Source: Mangrovicoccus sp049603835 (GTDB lineage: Bacteria > Pseudomonadota > Alphaproteobacteria > Rhodobacterales > Rhodobacteraceae). From it: 64,000 bases of DNA. A program made the translations under genes and the position numbers. Of this stretch, positions 1 through 8,454 are shown one piece after another; positions within the stretch are counted from its first letter, which is position 1; the number at the start of each line of letters is the position of its first letter. The DNA lies in NCBI GenBank assembly GCA_049603835.1, contig JBMYSZ010000004.1, forward strand, positions 1-64,000, written 5' to 3'. The notes under the pieces are model-generated. The model did not search any database, was not told the DNA's origin, and saw nothing but the letters and a program-made list of their open reading frames with translations.

Positions 1-315
1 CACGCTGCCCTGGCGGCGGGCAGAGGCACGGCCCGGCAAGGTGATATCGAGCCATTCCGCTTGCAAACGCTCGGCCAGAGCGGCATCCGCAAGGGCGGCT
101 TTACGGGCCAGAAGGGCAGAGTTCAGCTCGTCTTTCAGGGCGTTGAGGGCGGGGCCGGCGGTTTTGCGCTCCTCTGGGGTCATCTTGCCCAGCTCGCGCA
201 TTTTCAGGCTCAGCTCACCCTTTTTGCCCAGAGCGGCCAAGCGGACCTCTTCGAGCCGGGCCTCGCTTTCGGCCTGGGCAATCTCGGTCAGATATTTATC
301 GCGCAGCTCACTCAT
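1..315 (-). CDS. pheS: Phenylalanyl-tRNA synthetase alpha subunit, N-terminal part (cut by window edge)
   Basis: Only the first 105 codons lie in the window; the gene continues past base 1. The product charges tRNA-Phe as part of the cytoplasmic alpha2beta2 PheST complex. The visible part is the N-terminal coiled-coil arm that contacts tRNA: it starts MSELRDKYL and contains the conserved run GKKGELSLKMRELGKM, then TPEER and GPALNALKDE, all typical of bacterial PheS. The ATG at 313-315 is chosen because the PheS similarity begins there; an upstream in-frame ATG (MKGAEMSEL) is possible. The aminotransferase operon upstream is on the same strand but separated by about 390 bases. Confidence 0.9.
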   Translation of the reverse strand, partial: MSELRDKYLTEIAQAESEARLEEVRLAALGKKGELSLKMRELGKMTPEERKTAGPALNALKDELNSALLARKAALADAALAERLQAEWLDITLPGRASARRQGSV

Positions 316-377
316 CTCGGCCCCCTTCATGGATGGATGCGGGGCTACAAAATGACGGCGCGTGGTGCAAGCGGGAT

Positions 378-396
378 GATGGGCAAATTGCCCATC
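378..396. repeat. Palindromic intergenic repeat, copy 1
   Basis: The sequence GATGGGCAAATTGCCCATC is a perfect odd-length palindrome (9+1+9). On the minus strand it reads GTAGGATGGGCAATTTGCCC including its 5' flank, which matches copy 2 read on the plus strand, so the two copies form an inverted pair about 300 bases apart. Confidence 0.6.
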
Positions 397-679
397 CTAC
401 AAGTGCCACAGAGGTCACCACCCGGCCTCCAAAGCGCTGTTTCCCGGAGCCGCCGTCGCGGGGTAGGGACGAGACGCCCGGACGCGCGGGTCCAGAAAAA
501 TAGGACCCACCGGACCGCATTTTACTGGAGGCGTGTGGCTGGGGGGCTCATCCCCCCGCGGCGATGGCGGCTTTGGGTAACAGCGCGGCGCCTGTTTCTT
601 GGTGAGCCCAGAGCAAAGCCAAAACCGCAACCAAACCCAAACGTAAACCGCCTAATACCAACCCCAGCAACAAGAGTAG

Positions 680-698
680 GGTGGGCAATTTGCCCACC
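680..698. repeat. Palindromic intergenic repeat, copy 2
   Basis: The sequence GGTGGGCAATTTGCCCACC is a perfect odd-length palindrome preceded by GTAG, as in copy 1 on the other strand. It ends 5 bases before the stop codon of the D-aminotransferase gene, so it could also act as a transcript end for that minus-strand operon, although no T-run follows. Confidence 0.6.
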
Positions 699-703
699 GT
701 GCC

Positions 704-1558
704 TTACACAGCCGCTTTGGCGCTTTCGTCCAAATAGATCTCGCGCAGCCGCTTTGCGATTGGGCCAGGCGTGCCATCGCCCAGCTCGACCCCATCGACG
801 GAAATCACCGGCGTTACAAAAGTCGTCGCCGAAGTCACAAAAGCCTCTGCCGCATTCTGGGCCTCTTCGATAGTGAAGGGCCGCTCTTCCACGGTCATCT
901 GCGCCTCTCGCGCCATGCGCAGCACCGCCGCGCGGGTGATCCCATGCAAAATCGCATTCGACAGCTGACGGGTGACGATTTTGCCGTCCTTCGTCACGAT
1001 ATAGGCATTATTCGAGGTGCCCTCGGTCACCACCCCATCTTCGATCATCCAAGCATCATCCGCACCGGCTTTCTTCGCGGCGGTCTTGGCCATGGAGGGG
1101 GCCAGAAGCTGCACGGTTTTGATATCCCGGCGCGCCCAGCGGATATCCTCCATGGACACAACGCGCAGCCCTTTTTCCGCCGCAGGCGATTGGGACAGAT
1201 TCATGGACATGGTAAACAGCACCACAGTCTGGGGCACACCTTCGGGCATGAGGAAATCGCGCTCGGCCACGCCACGGGTGATTTGCAGGTAGACCCCGCC
1301 TTCGACCACGCTATTGCGGTCCACCAGTTGACGATGCACCTCTAGCAGCTCTTCGGCGGGCATCGGCATGTCCATGCCCAGTTCGGCCAAAGACCGTTCC
1401 AGCCGGGTCACATGGCCGTCAAAATCGATCAGCTTGCCGCCCATCACCGAGGTCACTTCATAAACCCCATCGGCCATCAGGAAGCCGCGATCAAAAATGC
1501 TGATCTTTGCCGCATCCGCCGCGAGAAATTCTCCATTGAGATATACGATGCGTTCCAT
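704..1558 (-). CDS. D-amino-acid aminotransferase (fold-type IV PLP enzyme)
   Basis: A 284-residue class IV aminotransferase, about the usual length (280-290). The PLP lysine is K147 in the motif RRDIKTVQLL, and the conserved EGTSNNAYIV segment with E179 binds the cofactor ring nitrogen. The context of D-glutamate genes favours D-amino-acid aminotransferase over branched-chain transaminase or aminodeoxychorismate lyase, which share the fold. It would exchange amino groups between D-amino acids and 2-oxo acids in the cytoplasm. The start at 1558 has a strong GGAGG ribosome site. It is the last gene of the dgcN-dgcA operon, 19 bases after dgcA. Confidence 0.85.
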   Translation of the reverse strand: MERIVYLNGEFLAADAAKISIFDRGFLMADGVYEVTSVMGGKLIDFDGHVTRLERSLAELGMDMPMPAEELLEVHRQLVDRNSVVEGGVYLQITRGVAERDFLMPEGVPQTVVLFTMSMNLSQSPAAEKGLRVVSMEDIRWARRDIKTVQLLAPSMAKTAAKKAGADDAWMIEDGVVTEGTSNNAYIVTKDGKIVTRQLSNAILHGITRAAVLRMAREAQMTVEERPFTIEEAQNAAEAFVTSATTFVTPVISVDGVELGDGTPGPIAKRLREIYLDESAKAAV

Positions 1559-1577
1559 TGGGGCCTCCTTTACGAGA

Positions 1578-2549
1578 TTAGCCCCATAAATCGGGGCCGG
1601 ACGGGTGGACGCCCCTTTCATCGAACAAAAGAGGCTGGTCGCGGTCTTCCGACAGAAGCAGCGGGCCGTCAAGATCCACAACGCGCGCGCCTTGGCCCAC
1701 AAGTACGCCTGGCGCCATGGCCAGGCTCGATCCCACCATGCAACCGACCATGATTTCATACCCTTCGGCCAAGGCGGCATCGCGCAGAGCCAGAGCCTCG
1801 GTCAGACCGCCGGTTTTATCGAGCTTGATATTGATCACATCATATTTGCCCTTAAGCTTGGGCAAGGAGGCACGGTCATGGCAGGACTCATCCGCACAGA
1901 TCGGCACGGGTCGGGGCAAATCCGCGAGCGCATCATCAGCGCGTGCAGGCAAGGGTTGCTCCACCAATTTCACGCCTAGGCGCAGCAGATCCGGGGCAAG
2001 AGCCGCGTAATCCTCAGCCGACCAGCCTTCATTCGCATCGACGATAATCGCGGGCTCCGGTGCTCCGCGACGCACCGCTTCGAGCCGGGGCAAATCATCT
2101 GGGGTACCCAGCTTGATCTTCAAAAGCGGGCGATATGCGTTGTCTTTTGCTGCTGCTTCCATGGCTTCGGGTTCATCTAGACCCAGCGTATAAGCAGTGA
2201 TTTCAGGGCCCGGCTCGGCAAGCCCGGCCAATTGCCAAACCCGCTTGCCCGCTTGCTTGGCCTCTAAATCCCAAAAGGCGCAATCAACCGCATTCCGCGC
2301 TGCGCCCGCCGGCAGAGCCGATTGCAGCGCCAGACGATCCAAATCACCAGGCAAGCTTTCGATCTGCGCCGTAACGCTCGCCAGGGTTTCATCATAACGG
2401 GCATAAGGCACGCATTCGCCCCAGCCCTGATGCACCCCATCCGACACAGTCACGGTCAGAACCTCGGCTGCGGTCTTCACCCCTCGGGAAATTCGAAAGG
2501 CCTGGGCCAAGGCAAAGCGCTGCGGGTGAACTTGGATCTTTACCGCCAC
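1578..2549 (-). CDS. dgcA: N-acetyl-D-glutamate racemase DgcA (enolase superfamily)
   Basis: A 323-residue enolase-superfamily racemase of the muconate-lactonizing/dipeptide-epimerase subgroup. Visible active-site features are KIKLG, the metal ligands in IIVDANEGW, KLVEQPL and CADESC, and the second-lysine loop INIKLDKTGG. In the marine D-glutamate pathway DgcA converts N-acetyl-D-glutamate to N-acetyl-L-glutamate. Assignment to that substrate rather than L-Ala-D/L-Glu epimerization rests on the gene directly upstream, dgcN, whose stop is 3 bases from this start. Cytoplasmic. Confidence 0.85.
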   Translation of the reverse strand: MAVKIQVHPQRFALAQAFRISRGVKTAAEVLTVTVSDGVHQGWGECVPYARYDETLASVTAQIESLPGDLDRLALQSALPAGAARNAVDCAFWDLEAKQAGKRVWQLAGLAEPGPEITAYTLGLDEPEAMEAAAKDNAYRPLLKIKLGTPDDLPRLEAVRRGAPEPAIIVDANEGWSAEDYAALAPDLLRLGVKLVEQPLPARADDALADLPRPVPICADESCHDRASLPKLKGKYDVINIKLDKTGGLTEALALRDAALAEGYEIMVGCMVGSSLAMAPGVLVGQGARVVDLDGPLLLSEDRDQPLLFDERGVHPSGPDLWG

Positions 2550-2552
2550 AGC

Positions 2553-3554
2553 CTAGATCCCCTCCAAGCCATCGACCAGGCGCGACGCCCCATGACGGAA
2601 CGGATCGACCGTGGGCAGGCCCATGAAATCTTCGACCTCTTCGAGATATTCATCGGCCATTTCCGGCTCCATCATCGAGGTATTGACGGAGATCCCCACC
2701 ACCTCGCATTTCGGATTGGCCACCCGCGCCATCATCAGTGCCGCATCGCGCAAATGTTCGAGCTTGGGCAAACGATAATCCGGCAAGCCGCGCATATGTT
2801 TGCGGGTCGGTTCATCACATAAGATCAGCGCATCAGGCTGACCGCCATGGATCAGCGCCATGGTCACCCCGGAAAAGGACACATGAAACAGGCTTCCCTG
2901 GCCTTCGATCAGATCCCAGTGATCTGGGTCATTGTCCGGGGTCAGCACCTCAACCGCACCAGCCATGAAATCGGCCACAACCGCATCCAGCGGCACGCCC
3001 GAGCCGGTGATCATGATACCCGTCTGACCCGTGGCGCGGAAAGTGGCCTTCATCTGCCGGGCATGCATCTCTTTTTCCATCGCCAAAGCGGTATACATTT
3101 TGCCCACCGAGCAATCCGTGCCCACGGCCAAGCAGCGTTTGCCCGTGCGTTCCACCCCATTGGCGATAGGATAGGGCCGGTCCGGCACGCGCACATCGTG
3201 AAGCTGTCGCCCCGCGCGCGCCGCTGCCTCGATCAAGGGGTGCTGATCACGCAGCAGCGTATGCAACCCCGAAGCCAGATCAAACCCCGATTCCAGGGCC
3301 GTGACCAAAACATCCATCCAACTATCGGAAATCACCCCGCCGCGATTGGCCACGCCAATCACCAGGGTCTTGGCGCCTTTGGCCTTGGCCTCGGCCAGAT
3401 CCATATCCGGCACTTTCACATTGGCCTGGCAGCCCGCCATCCGCATTTGCCCCACAGCAAATTCCGGACGCCAATCGGCCACGCCTTGGGCCACTTTCGC
3501 GGCTAATTGGTCGGGCGCATCGCCCAGAAACAAGAGATAAGGGGTCTCGATCAT
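2553..3554 (-). CDS. dgcN: D-glutamate N-acetyltransferase DgcN (DUF1611 family)
   Basis: A 333-residue DUF1611 protein. The family has a P-loop-like fold; the glycine-rich loop GTDCSVGKMYT lies near residue 145. In characterised marine bacteria DgcN acetylates D-glutamate, making the substrate of DgcA, so the pair lets cells use D-glutamate from peptidoglycan as carbon and nitrogen source. First gene of the minus-strand operon dgcN-dgcA-aminotransferase, transcribed from the 3555-3768 interval. Function is inferred from family and gene pairing, not from a catalytic motif I can verify. Confidence 0.85.
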   Translation of the reverse strand: MIETPYLLFLGDAPDQLAAKVAQGVADWRPEFAVGQMRMAGCQANVKVPDMDLAEAKAKGAKTLVIGVANRGGVISDSWMDVLVTALESGFDLASGLHTLLRDQHPLIEAAARAGRQLHDVRVPDRPYPIANGVERTGKRCLAVGTDCSVGKMYTALAMEKEMHARQMKATFRATGQTGIMITGSGVPLDAVVADFMAGAVEVLTPDNDPDHWDLIEGQGSLFHVSFSGVTMALIHGGQPDALILCDEPTRKHMRGLPDYRLPKLEHLRDAALMMARVANPKCEVVGISVNTSMMEPEMADEYLEEVEDFMGLPTVDPFRHGASRLVDGLEGI

Positions 3555-3768
3555 CTGGTTTACTCCACTGAGTTAACCGCAGCCTGACCCGCTATCCTCC
3601 TCGCAAGCAAGGCCAAATCAGCACAATTCGCACAACATTCGCGCGATCGCCTAAAGGTCCAGCAGCTATGAGCAGCGAAATTGCTGCAAATGCATCTTGC
3701 GATGCTGCGCGCAATAATCTATCGCAATGGGGACTGCGTTTGTAAGAATGTAACCGAAAGGCTTAACC
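3555..3768. promoter_or_regulatory. Divergent promoter region between dgcN and malyl-CoA lyase
   Basis: This 214-base interval must hold the promoters of both divergent units. From about 3681 to 3728 there is a cluster of TTGC/GCAA half-sites (TTGCTGCAAATGCAT, TTGCGATGC, GCGCAATAAT, ATCGCAATG), a pattern that could bind a regulator of acyl-CoA metabolism such as the XRE/short-chain-fatty-acid regulators of Rhodobacterales. This is a suggestion only; no exact known operator is present. Confidence 0.35.
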
Positions 3769-4728
3769 ATGAGCTTCCGTCTTCAGCCCGCCGCCCCGTC
3801 GCGTCCGAACCGTTGTCAGCTGTTTGGCCCTGGCTCTCGCCCGGCGATCTTTGAGAAAATGGCCGCGAGCGCTGCGGATGTGATCAATCTTGATCTCGAA
3901 GATTCGGTTGCCCCAGATGATAAACCCGAAGCGCGTAAAAACATTATCCAAGCCATTGGTGATGTGGATTGGGGCAAAAAGACCCTGTCCGTGCGCATCA
4001 ACTCGCTGGACACGCCTTACTGGTATGCGGATGTGGTCGAGCTGCTGGAACAAGCCTCGGATCGTCTGGATCAGATCATGATCCCGAAAGTGGGCTGCGG
4101 CGAAGATATCTATGCAGTCGACGCGCTGGTCACCGCGATTGAACGCGCCAAGGGCCGCACCAAGCCGATCAAATTCGAAGTCATCATCGAAAGCGCGGCG
4201 GGCATCGCCCATGTGGAAGACATCGCCAAAGCAAGCCCGCGCATGGTGGCCATGAGCCTCGGCGCGGCTGACTTTGCAGCCTCTATGGGCATGCAGACCA
4301 CCGGGATCGGCGGCACCCAGGAAAACTACTATATGTATCGCGACGGGGCAAAGCATTGGTCCGATCCGTGGCACTGGGCTCAGGCCGCGATTGTCGCCGC
4401 CTGCCGGACCCATGGGGTTCTGCCGGTTGATGGACCATTCGGCGATTTCTCCGATGACGAAGGCTATCGCGCCCAGGCGCGGCGTTCGGCAACTTTGGGC
4501 ATGGTCGGCAAATGGGCGATCCACCCCAAGCAAGTCGCTCTGGCCAATGAGGTTTTCACCCCATCGGAAGAGGCAGTAGCCGAAGCGCGCGAAATCCTTG
4601 CTGCGATGGAAAAGGCGAAAGCCGAAGGCGCAGGCGCAACCGTTTACAAAGGCCGCCTGGTCGACATCGCCTCGATCAAGCAAGCTGAAGTGATCGTTTC
4701 TCAGTCCGAACTGATCGCAAACAGCTAA
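3769..4728 (+). CDS. mcl1: L-malyl-CoA/beta-methylmalyl-CoA lyase
   Basis: A 319-residue member of the CitE/HpcH lyase family, matching the length of Rhodobacter Mcl1 (about 318). It opens with FRLQPAAPSRPNRCQLFGPGSRPAIFEK-type sequence, has the metal-binding segment INLDLEDSVAP, the arginine strand LSVRINSLDT, and the FEVIIESAAGI and GAADFAASMG motifs. It cleaves malyl-CoA and beta-methylmalyl-CoA to acetyl- or propionyl-CoA plus glyoxylate, as in the ethylmalonyl-CoA pathway and in dimethylsulfoniopropionate or propionate handling. It appears to be transcribed alone; a hairpin at 4751-4780 follows. Confidence 0.9.
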   Translation: MSFRLQPAAPSRPNRCQLFGPGSRPAIFEKMAASAADVINLDLEDSVAPDDKPEARKNIIQAIGDVDWGKKTLSVRINSLDTPYWYADVVELLEQASDRLDQIMIPKVGCGEDIYAVDALVTAIERAKGRTKPIKFEVIIESAAGIAHVEDIAKASPRMVAMSLGAADFAASMGMQTTGIGGTQENYYMYRDGAKHWSDPWHWAQAAIVAACRTHGVLPVDGPFGDFSDDEGYRAQARRSATLGMVGKWAIHPKQVALANEVFTPSEEAVAEAREILAAMEKAKAEGAGATVYKGRLVDIASIKQAEVIVSQSELIANS

Positions 4729-4750
4729 ACGAACCCCTGGGAGGAGGGCA

Positions 4751-4780
4751 GTCACCGGCGGTCTGCGGATCGTCGGTGGC
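4751..4780 (+). terminator. Possible weak terminator hairpin after mcl1
   Basis: Arms 4751-4760 and 4771-4780 can pair over about ten positions with G-T wobbles around a ten-base loop. No T-run follows, so it may be Rho-assisted or only a fortuitous stem. Confidence 0.3.
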
Positions 4781-4833
4781 TTGAGATTCCCCCCCATCCA
4801 TGGCATGGCGAGACGGTGTTTGGTTAACCCTCT

Positions 4834-5421
4834 GTGCCCATGTCTCTTTCCGATCCTACCCCCAGCGACAGCGAAATCCAGGATCCGCCCCCGGCCCCAA
4901 AACGGCCCGCGCTGGATATGGGATTTGCCATTGTCATCGCTGTGGCTTTGGCCAGCGGAATTGGCGTTTGGATCACCAAAGGCCCCGAGCGTTTCCTTGA
5001 AATTCTGCTTTACGACCTAGGCTTTACCGCCGCGCTTTTGCCGAAAATTCTGGGTGGGATCCTTCTGGCTTCGGTCATTGGGGTGATGCTGCCACGCGAT
5101 AAGGTGCTTAAACTCGTGGGGCCAGATAGCGGCGTGAAAGGCCTGGCCCTGGCGATGATTGCAGGGGCTGTGATCCCCGGCGGGCCAAGTGCGACCTATC
5201 CCCTGGTCATCGGCTTGATGGCCGCCGGGGCAGATATGGGCGCGGGCATCGCCCTGGTGACGGGCTGGGTTCTGCTCAGTGTCAATCGCACTGTCATTTG
5301 GGAGCTGTCTTTCCTACCCGCCGATTTCGTGGGGCTGCGCATTCTCGTGACCCTGCCCTTCCCGATTCTGATCGGTTTGGCCGCGCGGAAATTGCAGCTT
5401 CGCTGGAGCCCACCGCGATGA
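4834..5421 (+). CDS. Permease half-protein A (DUF318/YraQ family)
   Basis: A 195-residue membrane protein with a hydrophilic, proline-rich first 25 residues and about four to five membrane spans. The motif AGAVIPGGPSATYPL resembles the conserved loop of the DUF318 (YraQ/permease) family, in which two such repeats form a transporter of unknown or metal-ion substrate. Here the two repeats are encoded by separate overlapping genes (next at 5418). An alternative ATG at 4840 would give MSLSDPTPSD. The ribosome site is weak for either start. Substrate unknown. Confidence 0.75.
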   Translation: MPMSLSDPTPSDSEIQDPPPAPKRPALDMGFAIVIAVALASGIGVWITKGPERFLEILLYDLGFTAALLPKILGGILLASVIGVMLPRDKVLKLVGPDSGVKGLALAMIAGAVIPGGPSATYPLVIGLMAAGADMGAGIALVTGWVLLSVNRTVIWELSFLPADFVGLRILVTLPFPILIGLAARKLQLRWSPPR

Positions 5422-5912
5422 ATATCCTGATCGGAACTGTGGTCATCTGGGGGGCGGCGCTATGGCTGTTGCGCCGCCATCTGGCCAAGACACCGCAAGA
5501 CTGGCTCGCCATCCGCGACCGCAGCATGGATCTGTTCCTTTATCTGCTGCCCCGTATCGCTGTGGGTCTGATCGGTGCCGGCTTCCTGGCGGAGATGCTG
5601 CCCGAAGAGCTGGTCGCTGCGCATTTCGGAACCGATGCCGGGCTATGGGGCATGATCCTGGCCACATTTTTCGGCGCGATCACCCCAGGCGGGCCTTTCG
5701 TGGCCTTCGCCATCGGCGCGGCTGCCCTGAAAGCCGGGGCATCGATTGGCATGCTTACGGCCTATATCACCGCCTGGTGCGTGATCTGCATGAACCGCTC
5801 ACTGGCCTATGAATTGCCATTGATGGGTGCAGGCTTTCTCTGGCCCCGGATCGCGCTTGGCCTGCCTTTGCCGTTCGTCCTCGGCGAGCTGGTGGGGCTC
5901 TTGGGTTACTGA
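5418..5912 (+). CDS. Permease half-protein B (DUF318/YraQ family)
   Basis: A 164-residue inner-membrane protein with about four membrane spans. Its ATG overlaps the stop of half A (ATGA), which argues for translational coupling and for a heteromeric permease. The loop FFGAITPGGPFVAF mirrors the IPGGPSATYP loop of the partner, so the two look like an ancient duplication left unfused. A longer in-frame open stretch upstream of 5418 lies inside half A and is not used. The gene's last 7 bases overlap the end of the convergent AraC gene. Confidence 0.75.
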   Translation: MNILIGTVVIWGAALWLLRRHLAKTPQDWLAIRDRSMDLFLYLLPRIAVGLIGAGFLAEMLPEELVAAHFGTDAGLWGMILATFFGAITPGGPFVAFAIGAAALKAGASIGMLTAYITAWCVICMNRSLAYELPLMGAGFLWPRIALGLPLPFVLGELVGLLGY

Positions 5913-6745
5913 CCCTCCGCGAGCGGCATGCAAATATCCGTCAGCAAATCCTCGGGCGCCGTATCCATCGGGGAATTGAGATAGATCTCATAGACCGCAA
6001 ACTCCGCCGGAGTTTCCCCAGAGCCAGGCAACCATTGGCCGTAAAGATACTCATAAGCGGCTTTCAACCCGGTATAAGGCCCTTTGTAGCGCAGCACCCC
6101 ATGACGCCCCGCTGGCAGATCCAACCGCTCAAGCGGCGGCGCAATCTCGACCCCATCCGCCACAATCCCGCCAGCAAAAGACCGCAACTCCTCTATGGGG
6201 ACACTATCCGGGTCATCATAATAGACCCCCGCCATGCCCTGAATTTGCGGCCACATCCCCCGCGCCCCAAAAAGCGCCCCGGCTTTTTCAAAAGCATGGG
6301 AGATCTCAAAATAATTGCCCCGATGCGGCATGCCAGCAAGGATGCGGGCCGGGAGGGTCTGAATTTCAACGGGATACATCTGTGTCGCTCCTTTGGGAGT
6401 TAAAGGCAAAGCCGGGCGCATTTCCCCTGCCGCACGGAAGGCCGCTGGGGATTTGCCGTAGCGTTGAGAAAAGAGGCGGGCAAAGGCGCGGGGGCTGTCT
6501 TGGCCGCAGGCTTCGGTGATGTCCTCCCAGTTCATTTCAGTTGTGATCAACCAAAATGACGCGCGATGCAGCCGGATCCGACGCACCGCCTGGGCGCAGG
6601 TTTCACCACTGATCGCATGAAACACCCGGTGCCAGTGAAACCGCGACAAAGCCGCCACATCCGCCAAAGCATCCAGCGAAAGATCGCCTGCGGGATTGTC
6701 ATGGATATAAGACAACACCCGAATGATCCGATCTTCGTAATCCAT
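5906..6745 (-). CDS. AraC-family transcriptional regulator with GyrI-like ligand domain
   Basis: A 279-residue regulator with two domains. Residues 1-110 are a double helix-turn-helix of the AraC type (LSLDALADVAALSRFHWHRVF and the second helix pair ending RYGKSPAAFRA). Residues about 124-279 are a GyrI/effector-binding domain of the SbmC/Rob family, which usually binds small drugs or metabolites. The HTH is N-terminal, as in SoxS/Rob-GyrI fusions. It ends convergently with the permease genes, which may or may not be its target. Confidence 0.85.
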   Translation of the reverse strand: MDYEDRIIRVLSYIHDNPAGDLSLDALADVAALSRFHWHRVFHAISGETCAQAVRRIRLHRASFWLITTEMNWEDITEACGQDSPRAFARLFSQRYGKSPAAFRAAGEMRPALPLTPKGATQMYPVEIQTLPARILAGMPHRGNYFEISHAFEKAGALFGARGMWPQIQGMAGVYYDDPDSVPIEELRSFAGGIVADGVEIAPPLERLDLPAGRHGVLRYKGPYTGLKAAYEYLYGQWLPGSGETPAEFAVYEIYLNSPMDTAPEDLLTDICMPLAEGQ

Positions 6746-6883
6746 TTCCGTCTCCGCCCTGCTTGCTTTCCCCTATGGCACAGCGCCAAGACACAAATCT
6801 TGCTGTTTTTAACCCATGCCCGCCCCGTTGCATCTATGCGCCCGCGGGGCCATATAGCGCATCACCAATGAAAGACGCGGGCC

Positions 6884-7909
6884 ATGCACACATATCTGGA
6901 TTTTGAAAAACCCCTGGCAGAGATCGAAGGAAAAGCCGAAGAGCTGCGCGCTCTGGCTCGGTCCAGCGAAGGGCCGGATGTGGAAAACGAAGCCGAGGCG
7001 CTGGATAAAAAGGCCCAAGACCTGCTGGTCAGCCTTTACAAGGATCTGACCCCTTGGCGGAAATGCCAGGTGGCGCGGCATCCGAACCGGCCCCATGCGC
7101 TTGATTATGTGCAAACCTTGTTCACCGATTATGTGCCATTGGCCGGGGATCGCGGCTTTAGCGAGGATGAGGCGCTGATCGGCGGGCTTGCACGTTTTGG
7201 CGGCGAACCGGTTGTGGTGATGGGCCATGAAAAAGGTAATGACACCGCCTCGCGCCTAAAACGGAATTTCGGCATGGCGCGGCCCGAGGGCTATCGCAAA
7301 GCCGTGCGCCTGATGGATATGGCGGACCGATTTGCACTGCCTGTGATCACCCTCGTGGACACGCCCGGCGCCTATCCCGGCAAAGGCGCGGAAGAGCGCG
7401 GCCAATCCGAAGCCATCGCGCGGGCCACGGAAAAATGTCTCACCCTCGGCGTGCCTATGGTCACAGTGGTGATCGGCGAAGGCGGCTCGGGCGGGGCAGT
7501 GGCGATTGCCACCGCAAACCGCGTGGCGATGCTGGAACATTCGGTCTATTCGGTGATTTCACCCGAAGGCTGCGCCTCGATCCTGTGGAAGGACGCGGAA
7601 AAGATGCGCGAAGCGGCTGAGGCGCTGCGCCTAACCGCGCAAGATCTGCATCAGCTGGGTGTGATTGATCGCGTCATTCCAGAACCCATGGGTGGTGCTC
7701 AGCGCGATCGCAGCGCCTGCATGACCCAGGTCGGCATGTCTATTTCGGCGATGCTGGGCGAACTTAGCGCGCTGACCGCTGACCAATTGCGCACAGACCG
7801 GCGCCGCAAATATCTAGAAATGGGAAGCAAGGCACTGCCAGCGCCTAGCTCCTCTTTTATTCCCAGCTCAATGAATATTTCTGGGACGATTTCGCCAAAT
7901 CGGGGGTAA
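6884..7909 (+). CDS. accA: Acetyl-CoA carboxylase carboxyltransferase subunit alpha, with unusual C-terminal tail
   Basis: This subunit makes malonyl-CoA with AccD in the first step of fatty-acid synthesis. The sequence follows AccA from MHTYLDFEKPLAEIEGKAEEL through NFGMARPEGYRKAVRLM, DTPGAYPGKGAEERGQ, GEGGSGGAVAIA and SVISPEGCASILWKDAEKM. Relatives in this group are about 318-320 residues and end shortly after the equivalent of RRRKYLEMGSKAL. Here translation runs on for some 22 serine/proline-rich residues to 341 aa, suggesting a lost stop or small indel near 7840. The core enzyme is intact. Confidence 0.93.
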   Translation: MHTYLDFEKPLAEIEGKAEELRALARSSEGPDVENEAEALDKKAQDLLVSLYKDLTPWRKCQVARHPNRPHALDYVQTLFTDYVPLAGDRGFSEDEALIGGLARFGGEPVVVMGHEKGNDTASRLKRNFGMARPEGYRKAVRLMDMADRFALPVITLVDTPGAYPGKGAEERGQSEAIARATEKCLTLGVPMVTVVIGEGGSGGAVAIATANRVAMLEHSVYSVISPEGCASILWKDAEKMREAAEALRLTAQDLHQLGVIDRVIPEPMGGAQRDRSACMTQVGMSISAMLGELSALTADQLRTDRRRKYLEMGSKALPAPSSSFIPSSMNISGTISPNRG

Positions 7910-7990
7910 TCGCCCCCGAAACTGCCCAGGTCTGCCCGGATCTATCATGGTGAGATCAGCAAAAGCGGTGCAAACGTCTTTGGAAACGCG

Positions 7991-8212
7991 TCAGTGATTC
8001 ATCACCCGCGCATAAGTATTAAGTGCATTGCGCAGCGCAAAAGCCGCTGCCACCCAAATGGTCACCATTAAAATACTGCCGATAACCGCCCAACGCATGA
8101 TCGGGTTTTCAATTGCGTTATGGGTCACAATAATAGCCCAAATTAAGGCAACCACCCCGCTAAACGCTAGGGCCTTTGCCGAGATCGATTTAATCGTGAT
8201 TAAATTATCCAT
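7991..8212 (-). CDS. Small two-span membrane protein, unknown
   Basis: A 73-residue predicted membrane protein with two hydrophobic segments (about residues 13-33 and 41-63) and a short charged tail. I do not recognise a family. The ATG at 8212 is chosen because the hydrophobic pattern starts just after it, but the ribosome site is poor and a longer start near 8277 is possible. It lies convergent with accA and divergent from the cysteine synthase gene. It could be spurious; the continuous two-span pattern in a lower-GC stretch is the only support. Confidence 0.4.
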   Translation of the reverse strand: MDNLITIKSISAKALAFSGVVALIWAIIVTHNAIENPIMRWAVIGSILMVTIWVAAAFALRNALNTYARVMNH

Positions 8213-8454
8213 GCATTTGTGTAGAACCAATATGGTAATCAAAATATGAATATGTTCCAGAAAACGCGGCCCTGCCATGACAGGTTTGAGGCCCAAGCCC
8301 TTTTGGCCGCGCTTGTTTGGCGTTCGACCCGCAAATGGGGCCGCGAAACCGCCTAGCAAAGCCTCATATGCGCGCTTTCGCCCCGGCTGAGGCCGCTTTT
8401 CATATCGCCTTTTGTTAACTCTTTGGTCATGCTGCAGGAAAAGCGGAGGACCGT

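Larger units (their letters stand above)
316..703. other. Gene-free interval bracketed by two palindromes
   Basis: No convincing coding sequence lies between pheS and the D-aminotransferase gene. The interval is GC-rich and is bracketed by two near-identical 19-base palindromes in opposite orientation (378-396 and 680-698). The short reading frames in it have no recognisable content and overlap on both strands. Any promoter for pheS should lie near its left end, but I cannot point to clear -35/-10 boxes. Confidence 0.5.

Noticed and set aside
61..873. Plus-strand frame of 270 codons across pheS and its upstream gap
   Set aside because: Antisense to pheS and then runs through repeats; low-complexity Pro/Arg content.
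3763..4806. Long open frame (347 codons) antisense to malyl-CoA lyase
   Set aside because: It mirrors the codon pattern of the real gene, is His/Arg-rich, and has no recognisable domain.
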